DNA of 64,000 nt from Durusdinium trenchii (Eukaryota > Sar > Dinophyceae > Suessiales > Symbiodiniaceae): assembly GCA_963970005.1 (NCBI GenBank), contig CAXAMN010023317.1, forward strand, positions 286,508-350,507, in the 5' to 3' direction. Below are positions 1 through 11,269 of the stretch, in pieces (position 1 is the first letter of the stretch; every line of letters begins with the position of its first letter). The position numbers and the translations under genes were made by a program. The notes under the pieces were generated by a model that did no database searches, was not told where the DNA came from, and saw only the letters and a program-made list of their open reading frames with translations.

Positions 1-830
1 AATCACCAACGCAACCACAAGCACAACCACAAGCACACAATCACAAAGACGCACCCACAAGCACAATCACAAACACGACCACAACACACAACCGCAAACA
101 CACAACCGTACGCGCAATCACAAACACACAACCACAAAGACGCAACCACAAACACACAACCGCAAACACACAACCACAAACACGCAACCGCAACCACACA
201 ACCACAAACACACAACCACAAGCGCAACCACAAACGCACAACCGCAAACACACAACCGCAAAGCCACAATCACAAACACACAACCACAAACACAAACACA
301 CAATCACTAGCACACAACCACAAGCGCACAACCACAAACACAGAACCACAAACACAGAACCGCAAACACACGACCACAAACACGCAACCACAAACGCAGA
401 ACCACAAACACACAACCGCAAACACGCAACTGCAAACACACACCCACAAACACGCAACCACAAACACGCAACCACAAACACACAACCACAAACACACAAC
501 CACAAGCACACAACCACAGCCACTAACACGCAATGACAAGCGCGCAACCACAAACACAACCACTGCCACCGCGACAAAGACGCAACCGCAAGCGCAACCG
601 CAAACACAATCGCGAACGCAACCACACACACAACCACAAACACAATCACAAACACACAACCACAAACGCAACCACAGCCACAATCACAAACTCGCAATGA
701 CAAGCGCGCAACCACAAACACAACAGCAGCCACAACGACAAAGACGCAACCACCAGCACAACCGCAAACGCAACACAAACGCAACCACAAACGCAACCAC
801 AAACACACGACCGCTACCAGTACCACTACC
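1..830. repeat. Degenerate CA-rich minisatellite
   Basis: The tract is built from variants of a 12-14 nt unit such as ACAACCACAAAC, with CGCAACC and CACAAG variants, on the plus strand. Cytosine is nearly free of G neighbours, so all six frames stay open for long stretches and give meaningless Cys/Val/Trp or Gln/Thr-rich translations. No coding signal was found. It may be part of an intron upstream of the branching-enzyme exons that start at 2041, but that is inference. Confidence 0.9.
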
Positions 831-990
831 ACTACCGCTACCACTACTACTACTTCTTCTACTACTACTACCACTACTACTATCACTACTACTAGTACTA
901 CCACTACTACAACAACAACAACAACTACTACTACTACTACGATTACTACTACGACTACTACTACGACTACTACTACGACTACTACTACGA

Positions 991-1021
<31 letters not shown>

Positions 1022-1055
1022 CACGACCACGACCACGACTACCACTACCACTACC

Positions 1056-1093
<38 letters not shown>

Positions 1094-1186
1094 TACTACT
1101 ACTACTATCTACTACTATATACTACTATATACTACTATATACTACTATATACTACTATATACTACTATATACTACTACTACTACTA
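815..1186. repeat. Compound trinucleotide microsatellite
   Basis: Successive blocks of related short repeats follow one another: CTA/CCACTA (815-905), CAA (909-923), ACTACTACG (925-1010), ACGACC (1010-1050), a pure ACG run of about 11 units (1059-1092), ACT, then a ten-base unit TATACTACTA repeated about six times (1108-1175). Each block differs from the next by one substitution, as in a microsatellite that expands and mutates stepwise. The long poly-Val and Leu/Arg-rich open frames here are artefacts. Confidence 0.9.
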
Positions 1187-2040
1187 CTGCTCGGGCCGTG
1201 GAAGTTTCCCAATTTTGGGGCGCCCAGTAGGACTACTACTGAAGTGATCTGAGTTGTATTATTAGTTGGGCACAGGTCTCCTGATGAAAGCATTCGCTTC
1301 GGACAAAACAGCAAGACTTGGCGCTGAAGGACTTGTGCTATGGGCTGAAATACACAACGAGGGTAATGTCAACGTGGCTGTTTCGAAATGTCATGGTGGG
1401 GATCACTCGAAGCAAAGTAATTTCTTTACAGGCGCGCGGGACGGGAGCATCAACGGGCCAGCACGTTCCCGCATATTCAAGGCCAGCAGCAACAAATTTT
1501 GAACAATCGAAGCTCATGAAAAGGCCAACGTGCTTCGGCGCAAGGGCGGACATTGCAGTGACTTTTTTGGTCGGGTCACACCGTGTAATTGGGTCCATCT
1601 CTTCTTGCTTCGTGGAACAAACAGGAGCCCGCTTGGAACAAGCCATCGAACCATGACAAGCTCACGTGGCGTGCCACGCACCTGGGCTGACCCGGGCCCC
1701 TGCCGTTTTTTGGTTGTTCAGTTATTCATTGGTGCTGGGAATCTAAACCCTAAATATCTTGAAATGTTGGAACTGGAGAACTTTAGATCCTCAAACATGT
1801 CTTGGTAGTGGGAAGTGACGAGGAGGCCATGATGAAAGGTCCCCACCAAAAGGTTTGAGAAGCGTTGATGGCAAATTTCATTGAATCTGGACAGGTTTTA
1901 AAACAGTTTTGCTTGCACATGGAGTGCAGGCCCATCTGAAGCAGTGTATGCTTCAGAGTCCCGCAGAGCGAATCAACCCGTACCAACAGCTACCTCTAGC
2001 TCTACCTACCTCTTTGTTTGCCTCGGGTGCGAGTGGTGAG
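1187..2040. other. Gene-poor interval upstream of branching-enzyme exons
   Basis: Short open frames occur on both strands but none shows conserved motifs, and I could not find the upstream branching-enzyme regions (catalytic Asp and Glu regions of GH13) here. I read it as intron or intergenic DNA. It ends at the AG acceptor at 2039-2040. Confidence 0.5.
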
Positions 2041-5000
2041 GTACATGCAGAACGAGCGCTATGTGGTGCCTTTGTCGCATGATGAGGCCCCGGCTGCAGA
2101 ATTTCCAGATCGGAGACCGATCCGGGTAGCAGGCCTTTTATTTTCCAGAATTTCACAGCCGTTTGGGCGGTTCAAGTCTAGATTGCAGGCGAGTTTGGGG
2201 GGTTAGTGGCTAATGCCAGCAAGTTCTAGAATTTTGTTCATCCCCATTTTTGTGTTTTTTGAACGTCGGATTTTTCCTGGAGATGCGCGTTTGATGGCGG
2301 TTGTTGTTGTGTTTCAGAACTGGCATGATGGACTCACAGTTGTTTCCGTTTTGGGAGGTGGCGAACATGAAGGGCAGCATGATCGAAAAGATGGGGAAGA
2401 AGGTGAAAACGGGATCGTGGGATCTTGCGCTCCGGTGGAGCCAAATGTGGATGAAAGCCATCATGTTAAATCACCATGGAGACAATGATTTGTCGGCTCC
2501 ATGCGAAGAGAAGAGACCTTGAAAGAAGATTGATTTGTTTTCCACTTGTTCTCAAGAGTTTTTCACGATTGTCGGCTTGGCAAACATGTCCATGGAATGG
2601 TCGAGTTCAGATGTCGGACCTGATGGGACTGATAACTGACCATCGTGTGAGGGCTTCTCATTGTTCTTTCTGCTTGTGGGTTGCTAGATTTAGAGTTTAA
2701 AAGCTTACGTAAAGATAACACATATTGATCGATTTGCTGAGAAGTAAAAATGACACTCAAATCTATTGCACACTCAGTGTCGTACTTTATGAATGCTGAG
2801 ACAATAGAAACTGCAAGCAACCCAACTGAGATCAGTTGATCAGTTGGCGCGTTTTAAAATTCCACCGAGCTTTTCCTCTGCTTTGGGACATCACGGACTT
2901 TTTTTGAGGAGAATCTGGGCTTCTACGAGCGAGTACGTTTGCTGTGCGCTTTGTACGGCTACCAAGCCTCCGGATGTGGACGACCCCTTCTGTTCATGGG
3001 TGCCTTGACAGCATTTCGATTTTCAGACCTGTTTCAACCACGAAAGCGACTGAAAGCGATGTGCGATGCGAAAGCGATGACTGAAAGGACCGGTTGTGAG
3101 ATGTTGATCGTTGGAGAGTTGCAGCTCTTTCACGAACTTGACAGCCTGGAATCTGGGATGTGTGAGCAACGTGTGAAGTCTGTGTAAAATGGTGGAAGTG
3201 CCTATGTTTGTCTTCCGTTCAGCAATGGTGCATTTTTTTTGGATAAGAAAACTTTTCGTGGACCAACGGTGCACACGGCTTGATCGCAAAATGTAATTTG
3301 GAATTGGCCAGGTCAAGAATATGGCCAGGGCCGAGAATGGAACTGCTATCAATCTCTGGATTGGCACGAGGGAGAGGAGCCTGTGCGGCGAGGCGGGCCT
3401 GCTTTTTCCTGGCAAGTAATCGCGTGAATGTTCAGTTTCCTTGAACGGCCCAAGGGTCACTGGTCCCACTAGTCTTGTCTAGAACCCTTTTCCGAGTTTG
3501 CAGGGAAGTTATATAAGAAGGACTACTCACGAACCAGCGGATGTTTGGACTTTGGGAACCACAGCTTCTGCCGTCGCTCTCGCTTTTGGTCCGTTTCGGT
3601 CTGGGCCTTGTGGGCTGATGGGGGGGTTTTGCCAGGCCTATGCGTTTGGCTGAGTGATTTGATGGCGGTCTACAAGTGCCATAAGCCTTTGCACATGGGA
3701 GATGATCAGCCGCACCAGCGACAGTTCCCAGTGGGCTGCAAGAGCTTTGAGTGGGTTGCTTGGTATTTGTTCAGTGATTCTAGCTGGGGGTGACAGACTG
3801 CCCATGGCTCTCAGAAGGCCTTTGTGATTTCTATAGGGTGCAACCGTGGGCTGCAGTCAGGTAGGTGGGGCAGCTTGGATGGACTGCCAAGGTCGAAAAC
3901 AACCCTGGAGCCTGTGTCATTGCCTTCTGCCGCCACTGGAAGGGGGAACGGCCTGTGATGACCATTTGCAACTTCGGAAGTTTTTTGGCAGAAAAACGCA
4001 GTAAATGGCAGCTATGGCTGATGCAGCCTGCATCCTTTTAGTTTTTGGATCACTTCATATGCTTGACAAGCTTTGCAGTATGGTGGGGCAGCTTTGACAA
4101 GCTGAGCCCCTCATAGGGTTGCGGAGCGGGTTGCAGAGTGTATGCTCGAGGTCAGTATCATCATGGATATACCATCGGTGTCTTGGATATCCCTGGCTCG
4201 GTGGGGATGGATCAATCATTTCGGTGGGGGAGGAACTGCGGTGAAAAAGGAAGAGTGTGTGGATGGATCATCACTCCTTTAGCATCCCTCAAAGGCGATC
4301 TCAATGTAGCAGATGTGCTTTGACTCTGACACTCTTTGTTTTGAACCTATGAGGTTGCAGTCTGGCCACAGAAAGGGCATTTGCCGTGAGAGCTTGCGCA
4401 TGGTGTGGTTTTTTAGAACCATTCATTGGGTGGATTGATGACTTTTGATAACGTTCCAGCGCTCAGCGTAAACTTGCCCAGGCAGTCCCTATTGGGGAGG
4501 CCCGTGCCCAGCGGGCGGAAAGAGAGATCATCAGCCCTAGCGACATGAGAGCGAAACGCGAACAGTCGGGGCTTGGTTCTTTTGTGAGCTATTGGGAGCG
4601 ATCGGACGCTACGATCGGGGCTCCTGGCATCGCTACTAACGCTACTAGTTGCCCCTTTAACGAGCCGGACGCGACAGCCGATGTGAACTGGATGCTTGCC
4701 GGTCGTGCCGGAGGCTGGGAGGTGCTGTTGAACTCGGACGATGGCCGCTACGGTGGCCGTGGAGGCGGTCCTGGCAACTCTGCATGGATCTGGACTGGAT
4801 GGGGGGTGGGGGGTGGTGGGACTCCATGGGGCCACTAAACTACTCCCAGACTTCAGGAGGTTTGGGGGTTGGGGTGTAGTTTTTTTTGCTTTGAGTCGTG
4901 TTCTTTTTGTGATCTAGCTTCGCGTGGCCAGAGGATTCGGTTGGGGTGGCCATCCTTGGCAGGAGTGGCCAGGCGCGGCCGGACTGCAGCGATTCGCTGA

Positions 5001-5483
5001 CCTTGGACTTGCCCGCCTGCAGCTGTTTGGTGCTGTTGGCGCCCGAGAAGTTCCAGGAGTTCAAGGTGGAAAGTGAGGAGGTCGAAGGTGGTGACGAGGG
5101 GGCCAAGGATGGCCAAGGTGTCGAAGGCATTTGGACATTTTTTGTAGTAGTAAGAATGCTCCTAGTAGCGATGCCAGGAGCCCCTAGTAGCGCCAGGAGC
5201 CCCTAATAGCTTCTTGCTCCTAGTAGTATATAATGTTCCAGGATCGCTTTCAGTTTTTGCTCTGATTCCCAAGTATTCCCAACAGAGTCGCGAAGCGTGC
5301 CGATGGTTCGAGTTCGTCTCCATTGATTCATTCCCAGCACCGACAGGCGAAGGTGTGGACCCTTTTCTCCTCACTGCGACCGCCACGCCCACACGACAGG
5401 CCACCCGCCCGCCCGCGGGGATCAATACCACGGATCTCAGCTGCGCGGACGTCGAGTACGGCTTGGCCGAGATCGGCTTCTGA
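2041..5483 (+). CDS. 1,4-alpha-glucan branching enzyme, GlgB-like (GH13), 3' part, 9 exons
   Basis: The enzyme makes alpha-1,6 branches in storage glucan. Exons I can join in frame: 2041-2086, 2358-2456, 2930-2999, 3312-3392, 3636-3757, 3892-about 3990, 4665-about 4789, 4990-5117 and 5353-5483 (TGA 5481-5483). They follow bacterial GlgB in order: NERYVVPLSHDE (GH13 region IV, with the catalytic Asp of SHDE), KGSMIEKMGKK, LLCALYGYQ, RPLLFMG, QEYGQGREWN, QSLDWHEGEE, LSDLMAVYKCHK, CVIAFCRHW, WEVLLNSDDGRYGG and SLTLDLPACSCLVLLAPEK. An acidic tail of about 60 residues follows and is not in GlgB. Donors after exons 1, 2, 4 and 5 are GC; those after exons 3 and 8 are GT. All firmly placed acceptors are AG|G except AG|C at exons 3, 7 and 8. 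The boundaries around exons 6-7 are uncertain. Upstream exons, including the nucleophile and acid/base regions, are not in view, so the gene is partial. Confidence 0.85.
5152..5230. repeat. TCCTAGTAG minisatellite in branching-enzyme intron
   Basis: Four to five imperfect copies of a unit containing TCCTAGTAG or CCCTAGTAG, with GCGATGCCAGGAG spacers, lie inside the 235 nt intron between exons 8 and 9 of the branching-enzyme gene. The same unit recurs in introns near 9.6, 11.1 and 33.7 kb. Confidence 0.75.
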
Positions 5484-7243
5484 CGCGGAGAGCGTCCCAT
5501 CGGCTTCCCCGCAGTGCTGACGAGTTGGGGGCGATTGGTTAAAGAGAGGTTTCGTACGTGCTTCGGCCGTGACCAAACACCAAGGCCAACGGACTGGCCA
5601 CCCGCCTGTGGTTTTGTGTGTGGCCACCCGCCAATGAGCCATGCTCCCCACCCCATGAAAGCCACACAACACCTTCCACAATTTGTCAGTTGTTAGTTGT
5701 TTATATAAATTTGCATTGATCCTTTATGTTTAAGGCACAAAAAACTCACCACTAGAGGCGTGCTGCCCTCACATTTTTTGTGCCTAGGACGTTTTTGGAA
5801 AGCAAAACAACGCCAACAGTCTTGCGTCTTGCGTCATGAACTTGCAACATCTCCTTAAACTACTGCAGGTTTCCTGCGCGGGTGTTATTGCAATCCTTTG
5901 ACGCTCACAAAAAGAAGTGCCAAGCAGAGGTTGGTGCAAGGATCTAAAGAGAGCGACCAGTCCCATAGTGGTATTGAGTCCTTAGCCAATGCCGCCCCAA
6001 GCTCGCAATCAAAGAGATTTTGGTTCTCTTCCCTCGAAGTGTGCGAACAGCACCTTCTTACAAGCCTGTTTTGGCTGAGATGCGCGGAGCTCTTTACTAC
6101 CTTGGCAGTCCCATGAACCATTTCCATTTTGGTCTTCTTGAAGTCTCAGCCTGATGGCCAGACCGAGCCAGAATCTAGCTCAAAACCTCAACAAGGTCCT
6201 TAGTGAAAGGTTTTCGCTCCCAGGACAATTGGTCTGTGGGAATGTACAAATGATCTCTGAAGCTCCTAGAGCTTCAACTTAGAGGGGTCCACCACATGCC
6301 CAACTAAGATCGGAACATCTCAGGAAACAAAGCCACCCTGCCGGTGCAGAAGCTCCTAGCAACATCAGTACCCCGACATGACGATGCACTGATCGGGCTG
6401 GATGTCCCCTTCGTTTCTGGACTGGCTTGATTCCTCAGGACCTGTTTGGAAGCATGTTGTCGAACGGTCAGGTCCAGGTGACCCATTCCATGAAGAGAGT
6501 CTTGAGACTCTAGGCAACAAGGAAAGGTTCTGATCCATTCATGATATTTCTCTGGCCTCAGATGATCAAATACTCCCACAGCCTTCTCATGCGAACCGCA
6601 AAGGAGGACACCAAATCACCCGATCTGGGTTTGGACCCCTCCGCAAATGCGCCCGCCCTCGGCTCCACCCCGCGCGGCCGCCCCGGAACCGGGGCGCCCG
6701 GACCCCACGCGGTCCGGGGGCTGCGCCGAAGCACCGAGCAGGTCCCGCCGCGGCCCAACGCTTTGGCCGCGGCCGAAGCCGCAGGTCCGAAAGCGACAAG
6801 AAGGGGCACAAAACAAAGTCCACGGTGCGGCCAGGTGGAGGGCAGTGTTCTTTTTTTTTCCCTATTTGTCCGATTTTCTATTATTTTTTCCGGATGTTTG
6901 TCCCATGTGTTTTCATGTTGTCCAGGTTCTCACGGAGTTTGTGTCGTGTACTCGTGTGCCAACTGACCTGTGCCAACGAATACCGAGGATCGGACGTTGC
7001 GAGATGAGCGTGAGAAGGAACGGATGGGCGGTGGATGGGTCGAATTCCAGTGGCTGGTCTTCTTTCTTGAGAGATGATGATATATGATATGATTTGATGT
7101 GTCTTTTTTTGCTTTCCCGCCCCACTGTGCTGATTTTGATGCTTTGGCAGGCCGTTCGTGGTCGTCCGCAAGAATGGGAACTGTAGTTGATCCACGAACC
7201 CATCAATGGAATTTGCACCCTCGCCCTCGCGGATTGCGGCCAG
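5484..7243. other. Interval between branching-enzyme gene and coiled-coil gene, with a GC-rich island
   Basis: Mostly unremarkable. Around 6640-6830 the GC content rises sharply and all three plus frames stay open. One frame gives an Arg/Lys-rich stretch (GRGRSRRSESDKKGHKTK) that could be a first exon of the downstream coiled-coil gene, but the other frames and the minus strand are equally open, so I do not call it. Nothing else was recognised. Confidence 0.4.
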
Positions 7244-10200
7244 GAATTGTCCCTAGCTTCTTCTGAGATTAAGAAATTGCTCGAGAAAAAGGAGGAGGAG
7301 GCAACACGCCTGACGCGCACACATGCGATGGCGGGGCTTTAACATGTTGTGACATGTTGACAAGTTGACCGTGTATATAAATCTCCTGATCTGAAGGGTG
7401 GAACAGACTTCAAGATGAGGGGAACCGCCAATTCCCTTGTGTTTCAACCAAATGGGTCTGCAACTTGGTTCCCATATCTGGTTTTGTTTGACTGGCTGAG
7501 CGACGATTTTATGTGTGTTGTATTGGTTTTCCGTTTTGTCATTTCTGATTGACATGACTGGCATCTATTTCACGACTGTGGGGCAAACTATGGCGAAAAC
7601 TAGTGTCAGGTCGGGTGAATCCCAGCGGCCCTAGCGCCTTGCGTTTGATCACAAGTGAAACTCATTCTACCGAAGCTTTGAGTCAGGTGAACTCGGAGAT
7701 GGCATAATTTGGTGAAACAAGGTATTCAAAGTTGGCCGTGCTGCTTGCACTTCCTAGCAGCCAGAGATGCTGCCGTGGTGGCTGTATGAGCTTAAACATC
7801 TTAAACTGACCAATCCAAGAAGATGGCTGTGAGTGTGAGTGTGTGTGTTTCTTTCTGTTTTGCAGACATGTGATCAACTGCAGGTGAGGACTCTAACGAA
7901 GGAAAAAGAGGCAGCTGCCTTGGAGTTTCAGGAGGCTCGGCCAGCTGAAGCGACGGCGGGACCTCCTTGTGGGTGGTTGCTGGAAAGATGAGCCTTTGTG
8001 CGTTTTGTTTTTCAACCTACTAAGTAGGACGAGTCCGATCAAAGTCGCCCGTGCCAGACAGGGCTTTCCGAAGCAACTTGTTGGACCAGCCAAACCAAGA
8101 GGCTGTGTGTGTCTACACGTGTAGATGATTTTCAGCGCGTTGTAGGTGATGGCAACGGTCAAAGAACACTCCAAGTTGTTCAAGGAGCAGGCGCGAGGAT
8201 CTACTTCTGCGATGTTTGGCGGAAGCAGTGGTCAGACAGGTTGACCTTTCAGGGTTGAAGGAACTATCGAGAGAGTTCTGAACAGGAAGGGTGGTCTCAT
8301 GGCATTTCAAGGTCTCAGGATGTCTCAGGTGAGTAGGACTCAGAAGTGCCCTTGAACAGGTGGAAAGTCTCCGAAGCAGAGCCCCATGCGCTGCGAATCG
8401 GTGCTTTCTCCGGTCCATTGGAACCCCCGCAGCTCCACCGGGCAGGCGGCGGAGAAGCTGCGCAAGCTCACCGCCGCCCGCGACGTCTCGACGCAGGCAG
8501 GGTTCGGAGTTCAGGCCGCAGGCAGGTTTGGAACCCATTTTTCCTAAACAAAAAATGCAACGAAACATCCCAAAGCCTCCACGGAGCCTCAAGTCCCACA
8601 CTGTGACTGTGGTCCCTCGACATGAAGTGATGGAGGAAATCCACCTGTGTTCCTGAAATGCTAATGCTAGCGGTTCAAAGACGCACCTTGTGATCATGGC
8701 CTTGTGTTTCTTTGTGCGCGACCAATTTGACATAGCCTTTGTTGTGCACTTGTTTTTGCGCGCCTCACTCAGTGGACTGAGAGTATGGCATGGTGTGAAG
8801 TGGTGAAGAGAGTAGTAGGATGTTGATCTCATGTGGATCCAAACACATCAACAAACCTTGGCGGTCCGAGCGTACCGGTCGTTGAAGCTGCGCGCCATCG
8901 AACGCGGAGGCCTTGCAAGAGCAGATTTGTCAGCGGGAGGTGCCGATGGGTCTATGAAGAAATGGTGAGAACATCAATGGATCACAATGGATCCATATCC
9001 TGCCTGCATGGGTCTATGCACTTTGTGATGGGTCGTCTTTGTTCTCCCGACAGCCGGCGATGGCCCGCCTTCAGACCTGAAACACAAGTTTGCCAGCAAG
9101 AACTAGACAGATCCAACTTGAAGCTCTTCTTGGCACAGCCTTTTTCCGCCACAAACAAGTGCCAGTCTCGCGGTGTGCGACGGAGGCAGACTTGGACACC
9201 ACCAAGGAGGAGCTCTTGACCATGCAAAGTGAGGAGCACTGGACCAGACTGACTCGACCGATGGCCTCCTACCTGGAAGCAGTGGCCTCCTACCTAAATG
9301 GCGATGGCCTCCTACTTGGAAGCGATGGGAAAACACACCTCTCAGTAGTTGCAGTGGGTGGATTGGCCTGACCATTCGGCCAGGTTGCCAGGCTGGAAGC
9401 TGCGCTGGAGGGTCCGGTCCTCGGAAGCCGTGGATCGGCCCCACTTTCCGGTCTGGTCGTCAAAAGGGGGAGACAAGTGGGATCAAGTGCAAGGCAACAC
9501 GTCTGGACAGGTGCTCAGATTTTGCTAAGGTAGCTAAGATGGCCGGGGCCATTGACAATTACTACCAGCTTCTTGTTACTACTAGTAAGGCACTTGTTAC
9601 TAGTAGCGATGCACTTGTTCCTAGTAGAGAACATTGTTTAAATGATTCACCGAATCAGAGATCGACCTTTGCTCCGCCAACGGTGCTCCGCGAGGACCGT
9701 CGCGAAATCTGCTGAGGCACCGAGGATGAGCTCCGGGAGCAGATGGAGAAGAGTCATCAAGAGTCAGCGAAGGTGCGGTTCCCCTTGCTGAAGCCGGGAA
9801 CCACTTGAGGCACCTCGAAAAGAATGTGAGGGACCGCATGAATAGTCTTGGCTTCTTGCAGGTTCTGGAAGATCTGGACCATGAAAAACTACCAGCCTCT
9901 CTAGCCTCTCTTGCAGGTTCTCTGTGGCGTCAAAAAGATTCGGAGCAAAGTGCAGGACTTTGCTGCGTGCCGTGCACCGCTTCGTCACGCTTCGAAAGGG
10001 CCGAGATCCGTCGAGTCCCTTTCCACATCTTATTGCCATCTTCCCCCTGCGCTTGGGATCTAACTGTTCTTGTTTATTGGGAGTCCATCGTTGCCAGAGT
10101 CCCTGAGTCAGTTCGCACCATGCGATCCGGTTCGTGTCAGTTCAGGAGCAACTGCGCTCCGAGAAGGCGAAGAGCCAGCAGTTGGAGGCTGGGCGTTGGG

Positions 10201-11269
10201 TCCGTTGGGTGGTTTCTGCTGCTTTTGCGCAGCTGGGTCGTGTTTGGGAAGTTTTTAGGCTGGCCTCCTCTCTTCCTTTCAAAGTGCCAGCTTCTTGTGA
10301 CAAATGCTTTTTTTGCCCACAGTCAGGTACAACCAAGCGGGCGAACAATTGAACATATTGAACACAATTGAACCATTTTTGTTGCTGGATTTTTCCTTGC
10401 CCGGGGTGAAGCACTATCCCTGGTCGATCACACCATCATGCGGAGCCCTTTGGGACCACCGAAACGGTCCACTGTTCCGTCCCTTTCCCTCGGCTTGGCC
10501 CCCATCCGGCCGCTGCGGCGGCGAGGCCAACCTGGCCGCTGCGGAGGCCACGACGCGGCAACAGAGCCGAGACATCCAATTACTGGGCTCCGAGGCGCCG
10601 CCGACCCAGCGAAGAACACGACCAAAACGTGCGGCTAAGGGGTTGGTGTGAAAGAAGGGGGTTGGTGCGAAGTCCTGAAGTGTGGTGGAAGGTCGGATCT
10701 TCGGAAAGTTGGATGGTGACCCGGTTTTCATGGTACTCGTACCCTCAAAACATACAAGAAACGGATTGGGAAGCATGTGCAGAATGGGTAGAACAGAATT
10801 GGAAGCATTGATTCATAGGTGATAGGATCTCCTTTGAGGATGACGCGTCAAGCCTCAAATCGCCCCCCCAAGCTGCCAGGTGAAGCGTTTGCGAGCGCGT
10901 GCGTCCACGTTGGAGAGCTTCCAGCTTGAGATGAGCATCTGCCTGAAGGTGCATATTGGCATGTTAAGTTTCTCTAAAAATCCATGAGCCAAATGCATAG
11001 TGCAAGCGATTCTTCAAGGAAGCTCCCCCCCGCCGCCTGAAGAAGCGTGAGCTATCCTGCGTCCTAGGTAGTAGCTACTAAAAGCTACCTAGCTACTACT
11101 AGCTATCTCTAGCTACTACCTCACTCTACGGCCCACCCCCTCCCTGAGCTACAAACAATCAATCTGGTTTCGTATATTATTATCTTCAAGGTGTTTTGGG
11201 CGTCGTTTCTGAAGCGAGACACGCCTTCTCCAGGAGGCCCAGCACCGGGCCCAGGAGGCCGAACGCAAG
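7244..11269 (+). CDS. Coiled-coil protein gene built of many tiny exons (partial model)
   Basis: No family was recognised. Short Glu/Lys/Leu/Gln-rich segments in one orientation are each bounded by AG|G and a GT, GC or GA donor: 7244-7335 (EIKKLLEKKEEEATRL), 7884-7934 (LTKEKEAAALEFQE), 8146-8190 (VKEHSKLFKEQ), 8360-8380, 8446-8496 (AAEKLRKLTAARD), 8910-8939 (ALQEQICQRE), 9186-about 9234 (DLDTTKEELLTMQ), 9725-9772 (DELREQMEKSHQES), a segment near 9862-9912, 10146-10187 (EQLRSEKAKSQQLE), 10526-10594, 10880-10948 and 11219-11269 (RLLQEAQHRAQEAERK). Most are phase 0 and 42-69 nt long, so the joined product is one extended coiled coil, as in structural or motor-associated proteins. Start, end and some exons are missing; individual exons are inferred from composition and splice sites only. 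Confidence 0.55.
9555..9640. repeat. Intronic TAGTAG minisatellite
   Basis: Several imperfect copies of CTTGTTACTAGTAG and CTTGTTCCTAGTAG units with GCGATGCA spacers. It lies between two coiled-coil exons (9234 and 9725) and is related to the repeats at 5152-5230 and 33,650-33,855. Confidence 0.65.
11063..11121. repeat. Intronic TAG/CTA repeat with internal dyad symmetry
   Basis: Repeats of AGCTACTAC, TAGCTACTA and TAGGTAGTAG that can pair with themselves because AGCTACT and AGTAGCT are complementary. It lies between the coiled-coil exons ending at 10948 and starting at 11219. Confidence 0.6.

Noticed and set aside
41-1057. Long minus-strand open frames (poly-Val, Cys/Val/Trp-rich), up to 338 codons
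   Set aside because: Direct translations of simple repeats; no composition or motif of a real protein.
6541-6850. GC-rich island with open frames on both strands, a possible gene
   Set aside because: High GC alone removes stop codons in all frames; no motif or splice signals single out one frame.
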